The notes beneath the pieces are model-generated. The model was not told the DNA's origin, searched no databases, and worked only from the letters and a program-made list of their open reading frames with translations. A stretch of DNA of 64,000 nucleotides from Blepharisma stoltei (taxonomy: Eukaryota > Ciliophora > Heterotrichea > Heterotrichida > Blepharismidae): the NCBI GenBank assembly GCA_914767885.1, contig CAJZBQ010000053.1:434001-498000 (forward strand), read 5' to 3'. The stretch's first letter is position 1. The number at the start of each line of letters is the position of its first letter. Shown piece by piece: positions 50,047-60,151 of the stretch. Made by a program: the position numbers and the translations under genes.

Positions 50047-50527
50047 TTAATATTAATTTTAATTAATTTTAAAGGTGTTTAAATTCAGATATTTATATAG
50101 AAAATATCTATATGTTTAATATTCACAGAGCTTGCTGAATCGATAACTTTATTAACCTTATCATTTGATTTTTATAGGACTGTCTATATATACGTAATTC
50201 CCTTTAATAGCCCTATCGGTGGGTGAAATTGCCCGTTAAAATTACAATTTGGTCCGCCCAAAATTATTAGTTTTGGTCTGACCAAATTGAGAACTCAGCA
50301 GGCAATTTACTCACTGATAGGGCTATTAAAGGGAATTTTCTATAGATTATATAGGCTTTTTAGGCGCATTTATTGATCTGAAATTTTTATCGTGGGGGCT
50401 ATCACTATTATGATTTCAAAGCTCCAGCATTGAATCATCTATAAGGGAAATAGCTTTTACTTTTTCATGATTATTTAACCATTTATTTTTAATCAGTTAA
50501 TTTTAGAAATTTATTTATAGTTTCAGA
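50047..50527. other. Intergenic with a fold-back element
   Basis: 481 bp between convergent genes. Apart from the palindrome at 50196-50337 nothing is recognised. Confidence 0.5.
50196..50337. repeat. 142-bp palindrome, fold-back family
   Basis: Arms begin AATTCCCTTTAATAGCCCTAT and end with the inverse. The interior has TTGGTCTGACCAAATTG, the core also found in the IESs at 18448-18600 and 31261-31459. TA lies just outside at 50195-50196 and 50342-50343. Confidence 0.8.
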
Positions 50528-52273
50528 TTAAGAAAGATATTTTTCTGGCAAACTTCCTCTTCTGCCTCGCTGAATGCTCTTAAAAAGCCTTTCATATTCT
50601 TCTAAATTCTCATCTTGCGGAGCTCCATCTATCGAAGTTTGGCGTCTGTTAGGATGATGATGAGATATTCAGAATTTTTCGTTTTCTTCAAGCTGCACTA
50701 GTAGTTTTTCTTTAATGCTAGGGCAAAACGCTAGCATATTATAAGTTTGATACAAAGGCACCACAATGTTTTTAATAAATCCAATCTGCGTCTTCGCTAT
50801 CTCAGTCGTCTCCCTTTCACAATACATAGACACTTGTATCCCCATCGCTTTTTCTACATCTCCTTGATCAAAATATTCCTGAATTATCAATGCACATCAT
50901 TTTACATGTAAATCTCTTTTTTTCGCTGCATGCCCCACATCTGCCACTTTTATAGTCATTTTAAACATATCAAATCTAAAATCAGGATCATTCATATCTT
51001 GGCGGTCATTTATTGACAAATATTTTGCCTTAAAATGGCTAACAATTTCAAAATGTTTGGCTAAATCTGTCGATAAAATCATTTCAATGATCATTTTACG
51101 GACTAATGACCATCTGTCAGGGTCTATTGATTTTATTAGGTCATAAGCATGCTCTTTTAGGATTTTAAATACAATGGAGGCATGATGCATTTCGAGGACA
51201 CTGATGTCGTTAAATTGGATAGCGAGGTCGTCCATTGTTACTATAAGGAAACGATTGCTTTTAGCTGGATGACCGACATCGTGGCCTAATGATGTAATAA
51301 TTCCTGCTAAAAGTTCTAACTTTCCTATAATAATTTTTTTCGAAAATTTATAGGCTTTTTTACTTTTTTTAAAAAAATGAGTAAGCTATTGATTTCTTCA
51401 AGAATAAAAGTATTGAAAACTATATAGAGAAATGAGCACATCACGTCAGCTGCGTGACAAGAATTATGATAAGGGTTGTTATTATTGTATCTGCCTTCTA
51501 ATTCTTTTAAAAAATTTATGAGTGTGTTTTCGCTCATGTTAAAGATATCTTTTATTCCGTATTTAACTATAGCGTAATATCCACAGGTTTGTAAAGGTCT
51601 TTCACCAGAGCAGTCACTCACAAAAAATGTGTTAAAATCCCATTCTCTACCAATTTGGCTTAAAACCCCTTGAAGTTCGGCTACACCATATATTGAGTCA
51701 ATTTTTATAAGAGATCTTTCTCTTGGGGGGAGACTGTAAACTGTTCCGCCTCTTTTTGACACAAAAGTCTGCTCAATATAAATTTTGTCTTGCTCATCTA
51801 AACCTTTAATCCCCTGACTAAGATTTGTTTTAATTTTTTATAAAGAATTTTTGAATACTTAAACATCCACTTTAAATAGATTAGAAATCAAAAGTCTTAT
51901 TTAATTTAATTTATAAATGAAATATAATTAGTTGGAGGTCTCAATATTACGATTATTATTTAAATATTAAATATTATTTATAAAAACAATTATATTAAAA
52001 TAATTTCTTACTCCAAAATAGGAATTTATTTTATACTATCTCGAGCCATGAGGGAGTTAGTAATATTTTCTATATTTAGATATCCATCTTAAAATGAATA
52101 ATTTATTTTAAAAATAATCGATTTGAAGTTTTTTGTAATCAAGTTTAAAAGATATAATAAACATTAGTACTTCTCCTTAGTCTTGCCAAAATTGATCTCA
52201 AAATTCCTGTCGAAGCAATTGCTTGCTCTTTGGCCTTAGGATCCTTACTCTTCCCCTTTTTAAAAGTAAGCAT
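50528..52273 (-). CDS. 3',5'-cyclic nucleotide phosphodiesterase
   Basis: 447 residues after removal of two IESs (56 and 346 bp). Class I PDE metal-site motifs are all present: YHNSCHAADV (first HNxxHxxD), GHDVGHPAKSN (HD), and KVADVGHAA (second D). Between them FNDISVLEMHHAS contains the usual E-x-x-H-H helix. The C-terminus ends SIQRGRRGSLPEKYLS. Hydrolyses cAMP and/or cGMP; specificity is not evident. The N-terminal MLTFKKGKSKDPKAKEQ is basic. The start at 52273 depends on the 346-bp IES call; without it the frame has no ATG until within the domain. Stop TAA. Confidence 0.87.
51328..51383 (-). other. Short IES, 56 bp
   Basis: TA at 51326-51327 and 51382-51383. Joins LEEINSL to GKLELLAGIITSLGHDV, leading directly into the metal-binding HD motif. 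One of the shortest in the window. Confidence 0.85.
51821..52166 (-). mobile_element. IES of about 346 bp with a short MITE-like core
   Basis: TA at 51819-51820 and 52165-52166. Joins LARLRRST to SQGIKGLDEQDK in frame and links the only ATG to the domain. A TTACTCC ... GGGAGTTAG segment near 52009-52065 resembles a degenerate MITE. Border choice is less certain than elsewhere. Confidence 0.6.
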
Positions 52274-52474
52274 TTATTTTTTGTTTTTTAAAAATTTATA
52301 TTAAAACCATATATCAGTATGAGGTAAGAACTTCTGAAAAATTAAATTATGATAAATTTTCGAAATAAAGAAACCTTGAAAATCGAGTCATAATTGCTTT
52401 TAAATTATATAAAAATTAAATTTATTAAATTTTAGATTTTATTACAAGCTCTCTAGAATCAGCTACAGAATCTC

Positions 52475-53426
52475 CTAATAACAATTATTAATTGTATTTA
52501 AAAAATATATTAGCTCCTTGCTTCAAAATGAGGAGCTAGATTCACTGATAATCTTTAATGATTCTATTGATGAATTTATAGCGTCTACAATTTCTTCTAT
52601 CACAGTATCAGCTTGTTTCTTGGCTCCATGGATAATTCCATCAGTTTTTAAATCGTTTTCCGATATAAAACTTTGGCTATCTTTTGCGATTTCAAGATAC
52701 TGGGTATGGACTTTTTTCGGTTCTTGGAGACTTATAATGAGAAATCCAAAAACAATTAAAATCGAAAAAAACTGGAAAATCGTAAGATTCTTGCTTTGAT
52801 TTCCTGCAAGATTCAGGAAAAAAGCAAAAATTAGAAGTAATCCACTCGTTATTTCGAAGTTTCTATGATTTTTAATCCTTTTATGAGAAACAACTAAAAT
52901 AATAGCAATGGCGGAGAGACTAGGCATACAACCTTTACTATCATCTTCGTCCATAATGGTGCTATAAGTATTAGGATCAGATAAAATTATAGCAGTTCCT
53001 GCTATTAAATATAATAGACTTGGCAGTGATCATCTATACTTATTAATAAAAGCTCAAAAAAATTTAATTTATTTTTATTTTTTCCATATATTTTTCTTCA
53101 AAGAGGATATCAAGCAATCCTGGGCCGAATTTCATTTCAATAATAAATGAGATACAGCAAAGCAAAAAACTTGCTGAAAGTATTGATGTTCCAAATATGA
53201 ACTCTTTAAGATTGACTTCCCCATCATTATAATTAAGGATTATTGCGATAATACACAGCAAAATAGTTGTCAAATAACACAGATAAAATTTGAAATCAGT
53301 CAATTTCAGGCTGTTAGCCATTTCCGATTGGTTCATTGTTATTTCCCGGGCTGGCGATATTTGGGTAATGTCATTGATTATTTGATTTTTAGAAGCCACC
53401 AAAAGCCCATTTCCGCTTAGTTCCAT
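52475..53426 (-). CDS. Predicted four-helix membrane protein, frame interrupted once
   Basis: Start MELSGNGLLVASKNQ. Hydrophobic helices FYLCYLTTILLCIIAIILNY, FIFGTSILSASFLLCCISFI, LPSLLYLIAGTAIIL (after KYRW) and the pair SGLLLIFAFFLNLAG / TIFQFFSILIVFGFLII follow in order. The C-terminal third is hydrophilic (DSQSFISENDLKTDG...). The frame breaks near 53050-53062 in AAATTAAATTTTTTTGAGC, where one base too many or too few in an A/T run would reconnect MEKIK to FWAFINKYRW. With TGA as Trp the end is TAG at 52475. No family recognised. Confidence 0.6.
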
Positions 53427-53464
53427 AATTTTTAATTTTTTTGTACTTTTGGTAGCAGATAATT

Positions 53465-56221
53465 ATGAAAACGACCCATAAGAGATTTGTAAAAAAATTG
53501 AATGAATGATCAGCCCATCAAATTTTGCCTTTGCCTCATTTAGAGCTTGAGAGAAATTTATTAGATTTTTCAATTGAATACAAAGAATACTTAAAAAATT
53601 GGGAAAAAATTGTAAAAGCTTTCATGGAAGCTTTGACTATAAGCAATTGTATGAAAATTACTGAGAAACTGAATGAGGAATGCGATAGAATAATTTTTGC
53701 AGCTGAACATTTGATTTTTCAGGCTGATTCAGAAAATATTTATAATATGCTAAACGAATTAGAAAGACAATACGCATCCTTTATTTAATAAATATGTCAA
53801 AATTCATTATAAAATGAAGAAAAAAAATAAATTTAATTAATAATAGTATAAAGGAATTGAAAATATGATTTTATATTTAGATTCCATGATCCCAATAGAA
53901 TTTGAAGCAAGAAGTCATATAAATTTAAAAAAAATCGTAGAAAATGTTGAAATTGGCATTGTAAAAGCTTTGGATAATTTGCAAAACGATTTTTATAAAG
54001 ATTTGCAAAATGCTATGATAGAGATTTCAAATAATGCAGAAAATCATATAGAAAATTTATTAAATTCGCATTATCATGCTTTTCCTGAAGAAATGGTTGA
54101 TCTTATAAATACTGAGCTAAATTCTTATAACGAACATATTAGAAATTTTATAAAAAATACCTACGGAAGTGTGCCGAATTGTTTGTTTAAAGGTCACCAC
54201 AACAAAGTTAAAGCAAATTCATTATTAAAATATGAGGAAATATGGGAAAATCAAATGAATAGATTGATTTATGAATTTAAAATTTATATAAATGAAGTAC
54301 TTGCTCCCCTGATTAGTGAAAATCTGGGGGGGGGGGGTTTTCAAAAAAAATTGTGCCATAAAAAACGTTTTCCAGATTCATATCAAATAATGGTAAAAGT
54401 TTCTATTATTTAATTTATAAAATTTATGATTAGAACGCAGCTGCCTAAAATTTAATTTATTTGATTGAGATTTCATTAATCTAATAATTAATTATATATA
54501 AAACTTAATTTAAGCTAATAAAAATTAATTTTTTTTATATGCTCATGATGAGCTTTTAATTTCTTTAAAATTTTTGTTTAATGTTTTGCTCGCTAGCAAA
54601 GAAGGTAAAATTAGTTTATTTCAAAAAAATGAATTAAAATTATTTGATAGGAAAATTTGTAATGATATTTCAAGGGAAGCTTTGGCAGGAATTATTATTC
54701 AAACGTCTTTGGATTCAAATTTCTGTATTGATCAGCTTAATAATATCTTAAACTATTTGAATTTAGATGAAAGTGCAATAGACGAATTATTTAATTTAGA
54801 TCAGCAAAAGAAAATCCAAGAATATTCTCATCATTTTCGCTTAAGCACAAATGATAAAGGAAGATTTCTTACCATTATTTCGCTGATTTTGGTATTTTCT
54901 AACACTCATGATGATATTTTTATCGAAAATTCACAATTAACAAAATTTCACCCCGGAAATCGAGAATGGCTGAGTCAAATAATTTTTCACGCTTTCTCTG
55001 GCTACAGAAGTTCTGATAAAGAATACTCAAAATCCTGCAGTTATCTACAACTAATGCTTATAGGTGAGCAGAGAGTTGCTAGAGAACTGCTTAGAATGAA
55101 TAAACAAATTCTTGACAGCCATTTTATTGATTTATACCCAGAAATCTCCTCATTGGATTTTTCAGACAAAAAAATCGAAAAATTATCAAAAATCACTGAA
55201 ATGGTCAAAATTGCCTCAAATTTTCTTTCAGAAGAATCCTCTGTAAAGCAATGGATTTCTCATGCAGTAAATGCAGTTGAAAATTTTGCGGTAAAAGATA
55301 TTTAGTTCAAAGACCAAAATTTGCAAATAAATAGCCTGGCTTTAGAGTGTATTAAATATGAACCATCTTTGCACATAACAATTGTAATATCTGGGTGGCT
55401 TTCAGAAGAAGATAATAGTGCGGAGTCTTGACATCACATAATTAATAGGTCGTTTCAAGGCCAAGTTTATGTGCTTAAATGAGATTCAAGCAGCCCTACA
55501 AAATTCTTAATCGAAATTCTTAAGATTATCAGTGGGGTGTTAATAACTGATCAGCTTATTTCTACATTATTTCTATTATACAATATTTAGTGAATTTTTC
55601 AAAAAATAAAATAATTATTTTATAAACATTTTTATTTGTGTAGGGAATATCAGCAGCTTATAAGCTTTATAAATTAGACCCTTTTAAAGCAAGCCAAAAG
55701 CGAGCTGAAGTTGCTGGAAAAGCATTAGCGCATATCATAAAAAGCAATCTTTTTAAAAGAGCTAATATCACTTTAATTGGATTTTCTTTAGGTGTTGGCA
55801 TAATCCATTCATGCTTAAAAGAATTATCCAATGAAAATCTACAATATATCCATAATGCTATATTAATGGGAGGAGCTGCATCTGCTTCTAGTGAAGAATG
55901 AATAAAATGTAAAACAGCAGTATCAGGTAGGCTTATAAATTTGTATAGTAAAAATGACTTGGTTCTCTCAATTCTCTATAGGATATTCTCTTATGTTTAA
56001 AAGATTCTAAAATTAGTTTTTTTTTCGAATAAATTTAGGTAAATTATTTTAATTCTAAATTAATCTGATATAGAATATCACGATTAGAAAAAGCAGTTGG
56101 GTATGAAAAAATTGAAGTCAATGGTATAGAAAATTATGACATATCATCCTTTGTGGACAGTCATACAAGATACCGAGAAGTCATGGGAAGCCTATTTGAG
56201 TTTATATCATATTATAACTAA
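53465..56221 (+). CDS. TMCO4/DUF726-like alpha/beta hydrolase
   Basis: 739 residues after removal of four IESs and a 15-nt intron; the count is an exact multiple of three. The C-terminal half shows the DUF726 hallmarks: ITIVISGWLSEED, QVYVLKWDSSS, KRAEVAGKALAHII, the nucleophile elbow LIGFSLGVGIIHSCLKEL, AILMGGAAS, SGRLINLYSKNDLVLSILYR and the tail IENYDISSFVDSHTRY. The N-terminal 330 residues are helical and divergent. TMCO4 proteins are membrane-associated serine hydrolases of unknown substrate. The first IES lies at RQYASFIY, the second after NEVLAPLI. Stop TAA. Confidence 0.85.
53788..53848 (+). other. Short IES, 61 bp
   Basis: TA at 53786-53787 and 53847-53848. Joins RQYASFIY to KGIENMILYLD in frame. 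Confidence 0.82.
54316..54613 (+). mobile_element. IES of about 298 bp, diverged MITE
   Basis: TA at 54314-54315 and 54612-54613 joins VLAPLI to SLFQKNELKLFD. The right end (TTTTGCTCGCTAGCAAAGAAGG) resembles the common MITE; the left end has a run of 12 G and no matching TIR. A cut six bases earlier on the right is equally in frame. Confidence 0.65.
55291..55305 (+). other. 15-nt intron
   Basis: GTAAAAGATATTTAG. Removal joins AVENFA to FKDQNLQINSL and removes an in-frame TAG. Confidence 0.88.
55579..55649 (+). other. Short IES, about 71 bp
   Basis: A TA-to-TA cut (55577-55578 to 55648-55649) joins LISTLFLL to SAAYKLYKLD. A cut starting three bases earlier (74 bp) is also in frame and removes one Leu. 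Confidence 0.65.
55986..56077 (+). other. Short IES, 92 bp, with near-direct repeat
   Basis: TATAGGATAT at the left and TATAGAATAT at the right bracket it; cut TAs at 55984-55985 and 56076-56077. Joins LSILYRI to SRLEKAVGYEK in frame. Confidence 0.85.
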
Positions 56222-56261
56222 TTTCTATTAATAACTTAACTGTTAATTATAAAGCCTATAT

Positions 56262-56942
56262 TTAAAATATTTGGCTTTTGCAGTCTTCTTGCTTCTTCTG
56301 TGGCTCTTCTTTCTTTTCTTCTGGCTTTTTATTTCTCTTCTCATTCCTCTGCGCTCCTGCTGACTTATTTCTATTCCCTCTATAATTTCCTCTATTTCTT
56401 TTATAATTTCTCCCTTGGTTATTTTCATTTCTCTTTTTATTTTCTTTCTTTTCTTCTTTATTTTCTTCTTTAGTTTCTTCTACTTTTTGCTCTTCTTTTT
56501 TCCCTGGATTTCATGTTAACTTATTCAACGAATATTCTTCATCAAAATCCCTCACCTTTTTTTCCTCTGTGTGGCCTTCTGCAAGCTCAGGTTCTACAAC
56601 TTTTTTATTTTCTTGAGATTTATGCCTTATTCTTTTCTCAGGCTTTTTTTCTCTATTTTGGGGTTTATTTTGAGATTTTTGCTTGGAGTTGTAGTCTGAT
56701 ATTGCTTTATTTTGAGATTCAGTAGGCCTGTCAGAGCATTCATGCTGCATATGCTCGATCACTTCAGCTTGGTCAAGCCAGTGCTCTTTATTGTAGGAGC
56801 ACTGGACTTTAGATAAAGCTTTTTTGCTGGATTCGGATTGGTTTTTGGAGCATTTGAGCATGTGCCAGATAATTCTGTTGGGCTTCATGTGATGTGAAGG
56901 GTTAAATGGACATGCAACTTCTGGCTGCTGCTGAGTTTCCAT
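56262..56942 (-). CDS. GTSF1-like protein with two CHHC zinc fingers
   Basis: 226 residues, one exon. Two tandem CHHC fingers (C-x5-H-x9-H-x3-C): CPFNPSHHMKPNRIIWHMLK-C near residues 11-31 and CSYNKEHWLDQAEVIEHMQH-EC near 48-69. The pair, the spacing between them and their place at the N-terminus match gametocyte-specific factor 1. The rest is Lys/Glu rich with an RNA-binding-like GRNYKRNRGNYRGNR stretch. One Trp (at the join of the two standard-code frames) is TGA. GTSF1 proteins bind Piwi proteins and small-RNA complexes in animals; ciliate relatives act in DNA-elimination pathways. U11-48K and TRM13 also use CHHC fingers but carry one, not two. Confidence 0.75.
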
Positions 56943-57266
56943 AATTTAATTAGGAGAATAGATAGATTTCGATTGAAAAAATGATAGCAAATTGATTGAT
57001 TGTTTTAGCTAATTAATGCATAGCGATACATGAATAATTATTTTGGATAAATTTGTGCTTTATATGAAGAATTGGGCATTTTGATCCTGGCCTTTAGGAG
57101 AAGAAGGACTTTTGGACTAAAAGCAATATTTATATATAAAAAAGTTTTAGCATAAACAAAATAAAAGAAAAATCTTTTTTATTCTATATCAAAAATGCCT
57201 ATAATTGACAATCTTATTAATAATTTTAGCAAAATTAAACTAACACATAATTAATATCTGTAGCAA
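56943..57266. other. Intergenic, nothing recognised
   Basis: 324 bp of AT-rich DNA between the GTSF1-like start and the stop of the unknown paralogue. It should contain the GTSF1-like promoter. Confidence 0.4.
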
Positions 57267-58364
57267 CTAAACAAGCCAGTCAATAATTTCATTGCTATCC
57301 GTACTTGAAATCTCATTAATTTTAATTTTTTTTGTATTTTCTTTCTAATAACGTAAAAAATGGAGTAACCCAACCTCCTAATTCTGTGGCTGGAGAGACC
57401 CAGGGACCTTGTGGAAGGGAGTTTTGGCGTTCGCTATGTGTATCTGGTAAGGCTTTACTAGTTTTGTGGAGCAACGTCTGGATTGGCGGACAGCAGGCTC
57501 ACATTCAGATCAAGTTTTTACCACGGAGGAAGATAGAGTTCGGAGTTTTAAAGAGTAGTCCCAGAAATACCATTTAGGTTTCTCTGGTCTATCGAGAACG
57601 TTCCCAAGCGCGATACCGGTGTTGTGTCCTGGACTACGAATTTTCATCTTGGCCGACAGGTTATCAGAAAATTTGTTTTTCGAATTTTCTAGAAGTCAAA
57701 CCCCGTTGATATATGGCACAGTGACCTAATCTTTACGACTATCAGGGAGTACATCTATGCCCATGTCTGATAGGAGCAAGACTTTGAAGGCCGTGAGACG
57801 ATTGTCGGCGAAGCAGACGAGTGAAGCATTATGGAATGGAATAAGGATCTTCGGATCCCGACAGGTAGCCTTTCTATATCTAGCCAAGCGAAATCAAAAG
57901 GTATTTTCTTTCCATTCTATGTCACCTTTATAAGGGGAAAATTTTCTCTTTTTATTTGCTGTGTTTACATTATTTCCCCTCAGCGGAGTTATTAAAGGGC
58001 TGCCGCTAATATATTTTAGCCTACAAGACGACTGATCCAAGTTTATTTGTGGTGAAAGCTCATCTAATTTAAACTGGCAATTTTTTGAATTTGAGATTTT
58101 GTTTCTTCATTTGGGCGAATAATGGGTATAATTAAGATTTTCGTCTAAAGTGACATTAGAGATATCCAGCAAGTCAATAGCGCTGGGTTTTCGTTTTCTT
58201 AATGAGTATGGTGATGAAGATGATCTCAAAGAGGTGGGTGACTTGAGAATTAGGTCTTTATAGTCTTTCTTAAAAAGAGGTGAGCTTGGAATTATCATGA
58301 TATCGCTATCATCAGGAAGATTCAGTTTTTCCCTTCTATCAAACTTCTCTTCTCTTGATTCCAT
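57267..58364 (-). CDS. Unknown conserved protein, paralogue of 15886-16407, with a retroposon-like insertion
   Basis: 176 residues after excising a 567-bp insertion. Reads MESREEKFDRREKLNLPDDS, IIPSSPLF, SLRKRK, LDENLNYTHYS, LKYISGSPLITPLR, KRKFSPYKGD, then WKENT-KKIKINEISS and ends at TAG (57267-57269). The paralogue at 15886 has the same motif order and nearly the same length, which supports both gene models and the excision. The insertion sits between T and K near the C-terminus. No domain recognised; S/T-P and basic clusters suggest a regulated nuclear protein. Confidence 0.75.
57346..57912 (-). mobile_element. Retroposon-like insertion, 567 bp, 12-bp target-site duplication
   Basis: GTATTTTCTTTC lies at 57334-57345 and 57901-57912. 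The interior is GC-rich and shares several blocks with the IES at 10927-11134. Removing one repeat copy plus the interior leaves the gene in frame and similar to its paralogue. The duplication includes TA. No inverted ends or coding frame. Confidence 0.85.
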
Positions 58365-58436
58365 TGATTTTCAGAATATTTTTTAATTTTTTTATAATAA
58401 TATATACATTTCTCTTTGATTTTGTATAATAATTTT

Positions 58437-58706
58437 TTAAAAATTCCATTTTAAATCTTCAATTCTATATGAAAAATTTAAAGTGCCATGGAAGGTTATA
58501 TCTAAAATTATGGCATCACAAATGTTCATTGATAGATTCAAAGACAAAGTATCAACGATGAATAAACTAGGCGAATTTGACGTTGATGTTTCGAAAGCTG
58601 TAAACAAACCTGCAGGGATACCCCAGAAATCAATCATGCAAATTTCTGCATCCAATATATACTCAACAACAAAAAAAAATATAATGACAGTATTCAGGGT
58701 ATCCAT
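58437..58706 (-). CDS. Possible small secreted protein (opposite-strand frame also open)
   Basis: 89 residues starting MDTLNTVIIFFFVVEYILDA, a plausible signal peptide, followed by a soluble part ending RIEDLKWNF and TAA. A plus-strand frame (58483-58716, MPWKVISKIMASQMFID...) covers the same DNA, and I cannot decide which is real. No family recognised in either. Confidence 0.35.
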   Translation of the reverse strand: MDTLNTVIIFFFVVEYILDAEICMIDFWGIPAGLFTAFETSTSNSPSLFIVDTLSLNLSMNICDAIILDITFHGTLNFSYRIEDLKWNF

Positions 58707-58733
58707 TTTTAAATAGGAAATAATTATGTTCAA

Positions 58734-60048
58734 ATGAAAAGCTAATCTTTATTTATCTTAAAATTTATAATAAAAAGCAACTACCAAACCTCTGTTTCCC
58801 CTACAAACGAATATACTACATTTGCAAGACCAATTAAATTGCAAGGCCCAACTGAGCGTTCATTTTATGCTCCCCCGAGTGAAGCTGCCTCAGAACCCAC
58901 CATAATCAAAAAGTGGCGTCATTGGAATTTTCTGGGTCTCCCGACCGAAAATTCTCTTCCTCGATTTTTTGATTATGAGGTTTGGCTTTCCCCAGCGAAT
59001 TTATCCCGGCGATGACAGGACTTCAAGTGCCTGTGGTGCGCAACGCAGGACTCCTGTCCCTTAGGGAATGGAATTTTCTGGAAGGATGCCACCAACCCCA
59101 GGCAGTGGAGATTGGGACCTTTAGGGTGCCTGATGGACCCAAGTTGGTTTTCCCGAGAGCCGGAAGGACGGCCGTCGAAATCCGAACGCCGAAACCGATG
59201 GGACCATTCAGCTTTGAAGCCAAGTGGTGCACGACATTTTGGGTAGAGCGTGGAAGCCCAGAAGCAGGACGGATACCCGTGCAGGGAATGTGGTATTGGA
59301 CGTTAAGAGTGCATTAATAATTAAGTAAGTAAGCCTCAGAACCCACCAATTTTCATTTAATGAACCCTAAAAGCAGTTATTATCCAGCTCCAGAAAATAT
59401 TTCGCATGGCTACTCGGCTCAACAGTCTCCAAGAGTCTCTGAAGTTCATCAAAAACCTAAAAAGGCAGCATCAGCAGCCCCTTTGAGAAAAACCCAAGAA
59501 ACTTTGTTATCAACAAACAGTAACCAATTAATTTCACATGCAAAAAGGAGAGTTATTGATTTTACTCCTTATACATTGAAAGATTATATGCTAATTTTAA
59601 TTGATTTTTTATTTTTTTTAAAAAATAATTAAAAAAATATTATTCAATAAAAATATTTAAAAAAATAATAAAAACAGAAAAATATTACGAATTAGGAGGT
59701 CTTGGACCTTTTAATATAGGAACTGAAGAATGGGAAAAAAAGAAAGAGCTGCAGGACAGGAAAAAAGAATACGCTAAACAAGTAATGCAAGCTAATTCAT
59801 CATTGATACCACCAGCTGTATTAAAAAAACCAAAAGAAAAAGACAAAGAAATTAGCACAAGGCAGCGAGCTATAGAATTTGCAAAAAAAATCCAAAAGCC
59901 TCCATTGAAGGCTAAGGTGTTTAATGGTGAAATTAAAGAAGAAAAAGAAGAATTTGAAGACAAAACGCTATCCTGGCTAGAAAATTTAGAAAAACAGCAT
60001 GAGCTATATAAAAGCAAAGCCCAAGAAATCAGGACTAAGATGGAGTAA
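58734..60048 (+). CDS. Possible JHY-like ciliary protein
   Basis: 243 residues after removing a 39-bp IES, a 446-bp insertion and an IES of about 98 bp; the total is then a multiple of three. The protein is basic and Pro/Ser rich up to FTPYTLKDY-YELGGLGPF, followed by a charged helix (EEWEKKKELQDRKKEYAKQV) and a coiled C-terminus. The PYTLKDY...LGGLGP element recalls the C-terminal motif of animal JHY, a protein needed for cilium structure, but I place it from memory of the motif only. The start depends on the 39-bp IES, which is unusually short. Stop TAA. Confidence 0.6.
58745..58783 (+). other. Possible very short IES, 39 bp
   Basis: TA at 58743-58744 and 58782-58783. Joins MKS to YQTSVSPTNEY. 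Without it the only ATG is followed at once by a stop. AAAAGC occurs at both sides. The size is below the others, so a different start is possible. Confidence 0.5.
58902..59347 (+). mobile_element. Retroposon-like insertion, 446 bp, 15-bp target-site duplication
   Basis: GCCTCAGAACCCACC lies at 58887-58901 and 59333-59347. The 3' end is TAATAATTAAGTAAGTAA, a simple tail as in SINEs. The interior is more than half G+C, with open frames on both strands but no known domain. Removal restores EAASEPT-NFHLMNPK in frame. The duplication contains no TA. Confidence 0.85.
59587..59684 (+). other. Short IES, about 98 bp
   Basis: TA at 59585-59586 and 59683-59684 joins TPYTLKDY to YELGGLGPF. A cut at the next TA (101 bp) is also in frame, dropping one Tyr. 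The interior is nearly all A/T. Confidence 0.75.
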
Positions 60049-60151
60049 TATATTATTTTCTTTATTTCATTGTAAAAATCTTGCAATCAAATTTTCATCT
60101 AAAATCAATAAAGATTGACAAATAAAAATTAATTAAATTATTATAATATAA

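Noticed and set aside
57332-57577. 81-codon plus-strand frame
   Set aside because: Inside the retroposon-like insertion, on the strand opposite the host gene, with no family similarity.
58982-59317. 111-codon plus-strand frame and 69-codon minus-strand frame
   Set aside because: Both lie inside the GC-rich insertion bounded by a 15-bp duplication; no known domain, and GC-rich DNA has few chance stops.
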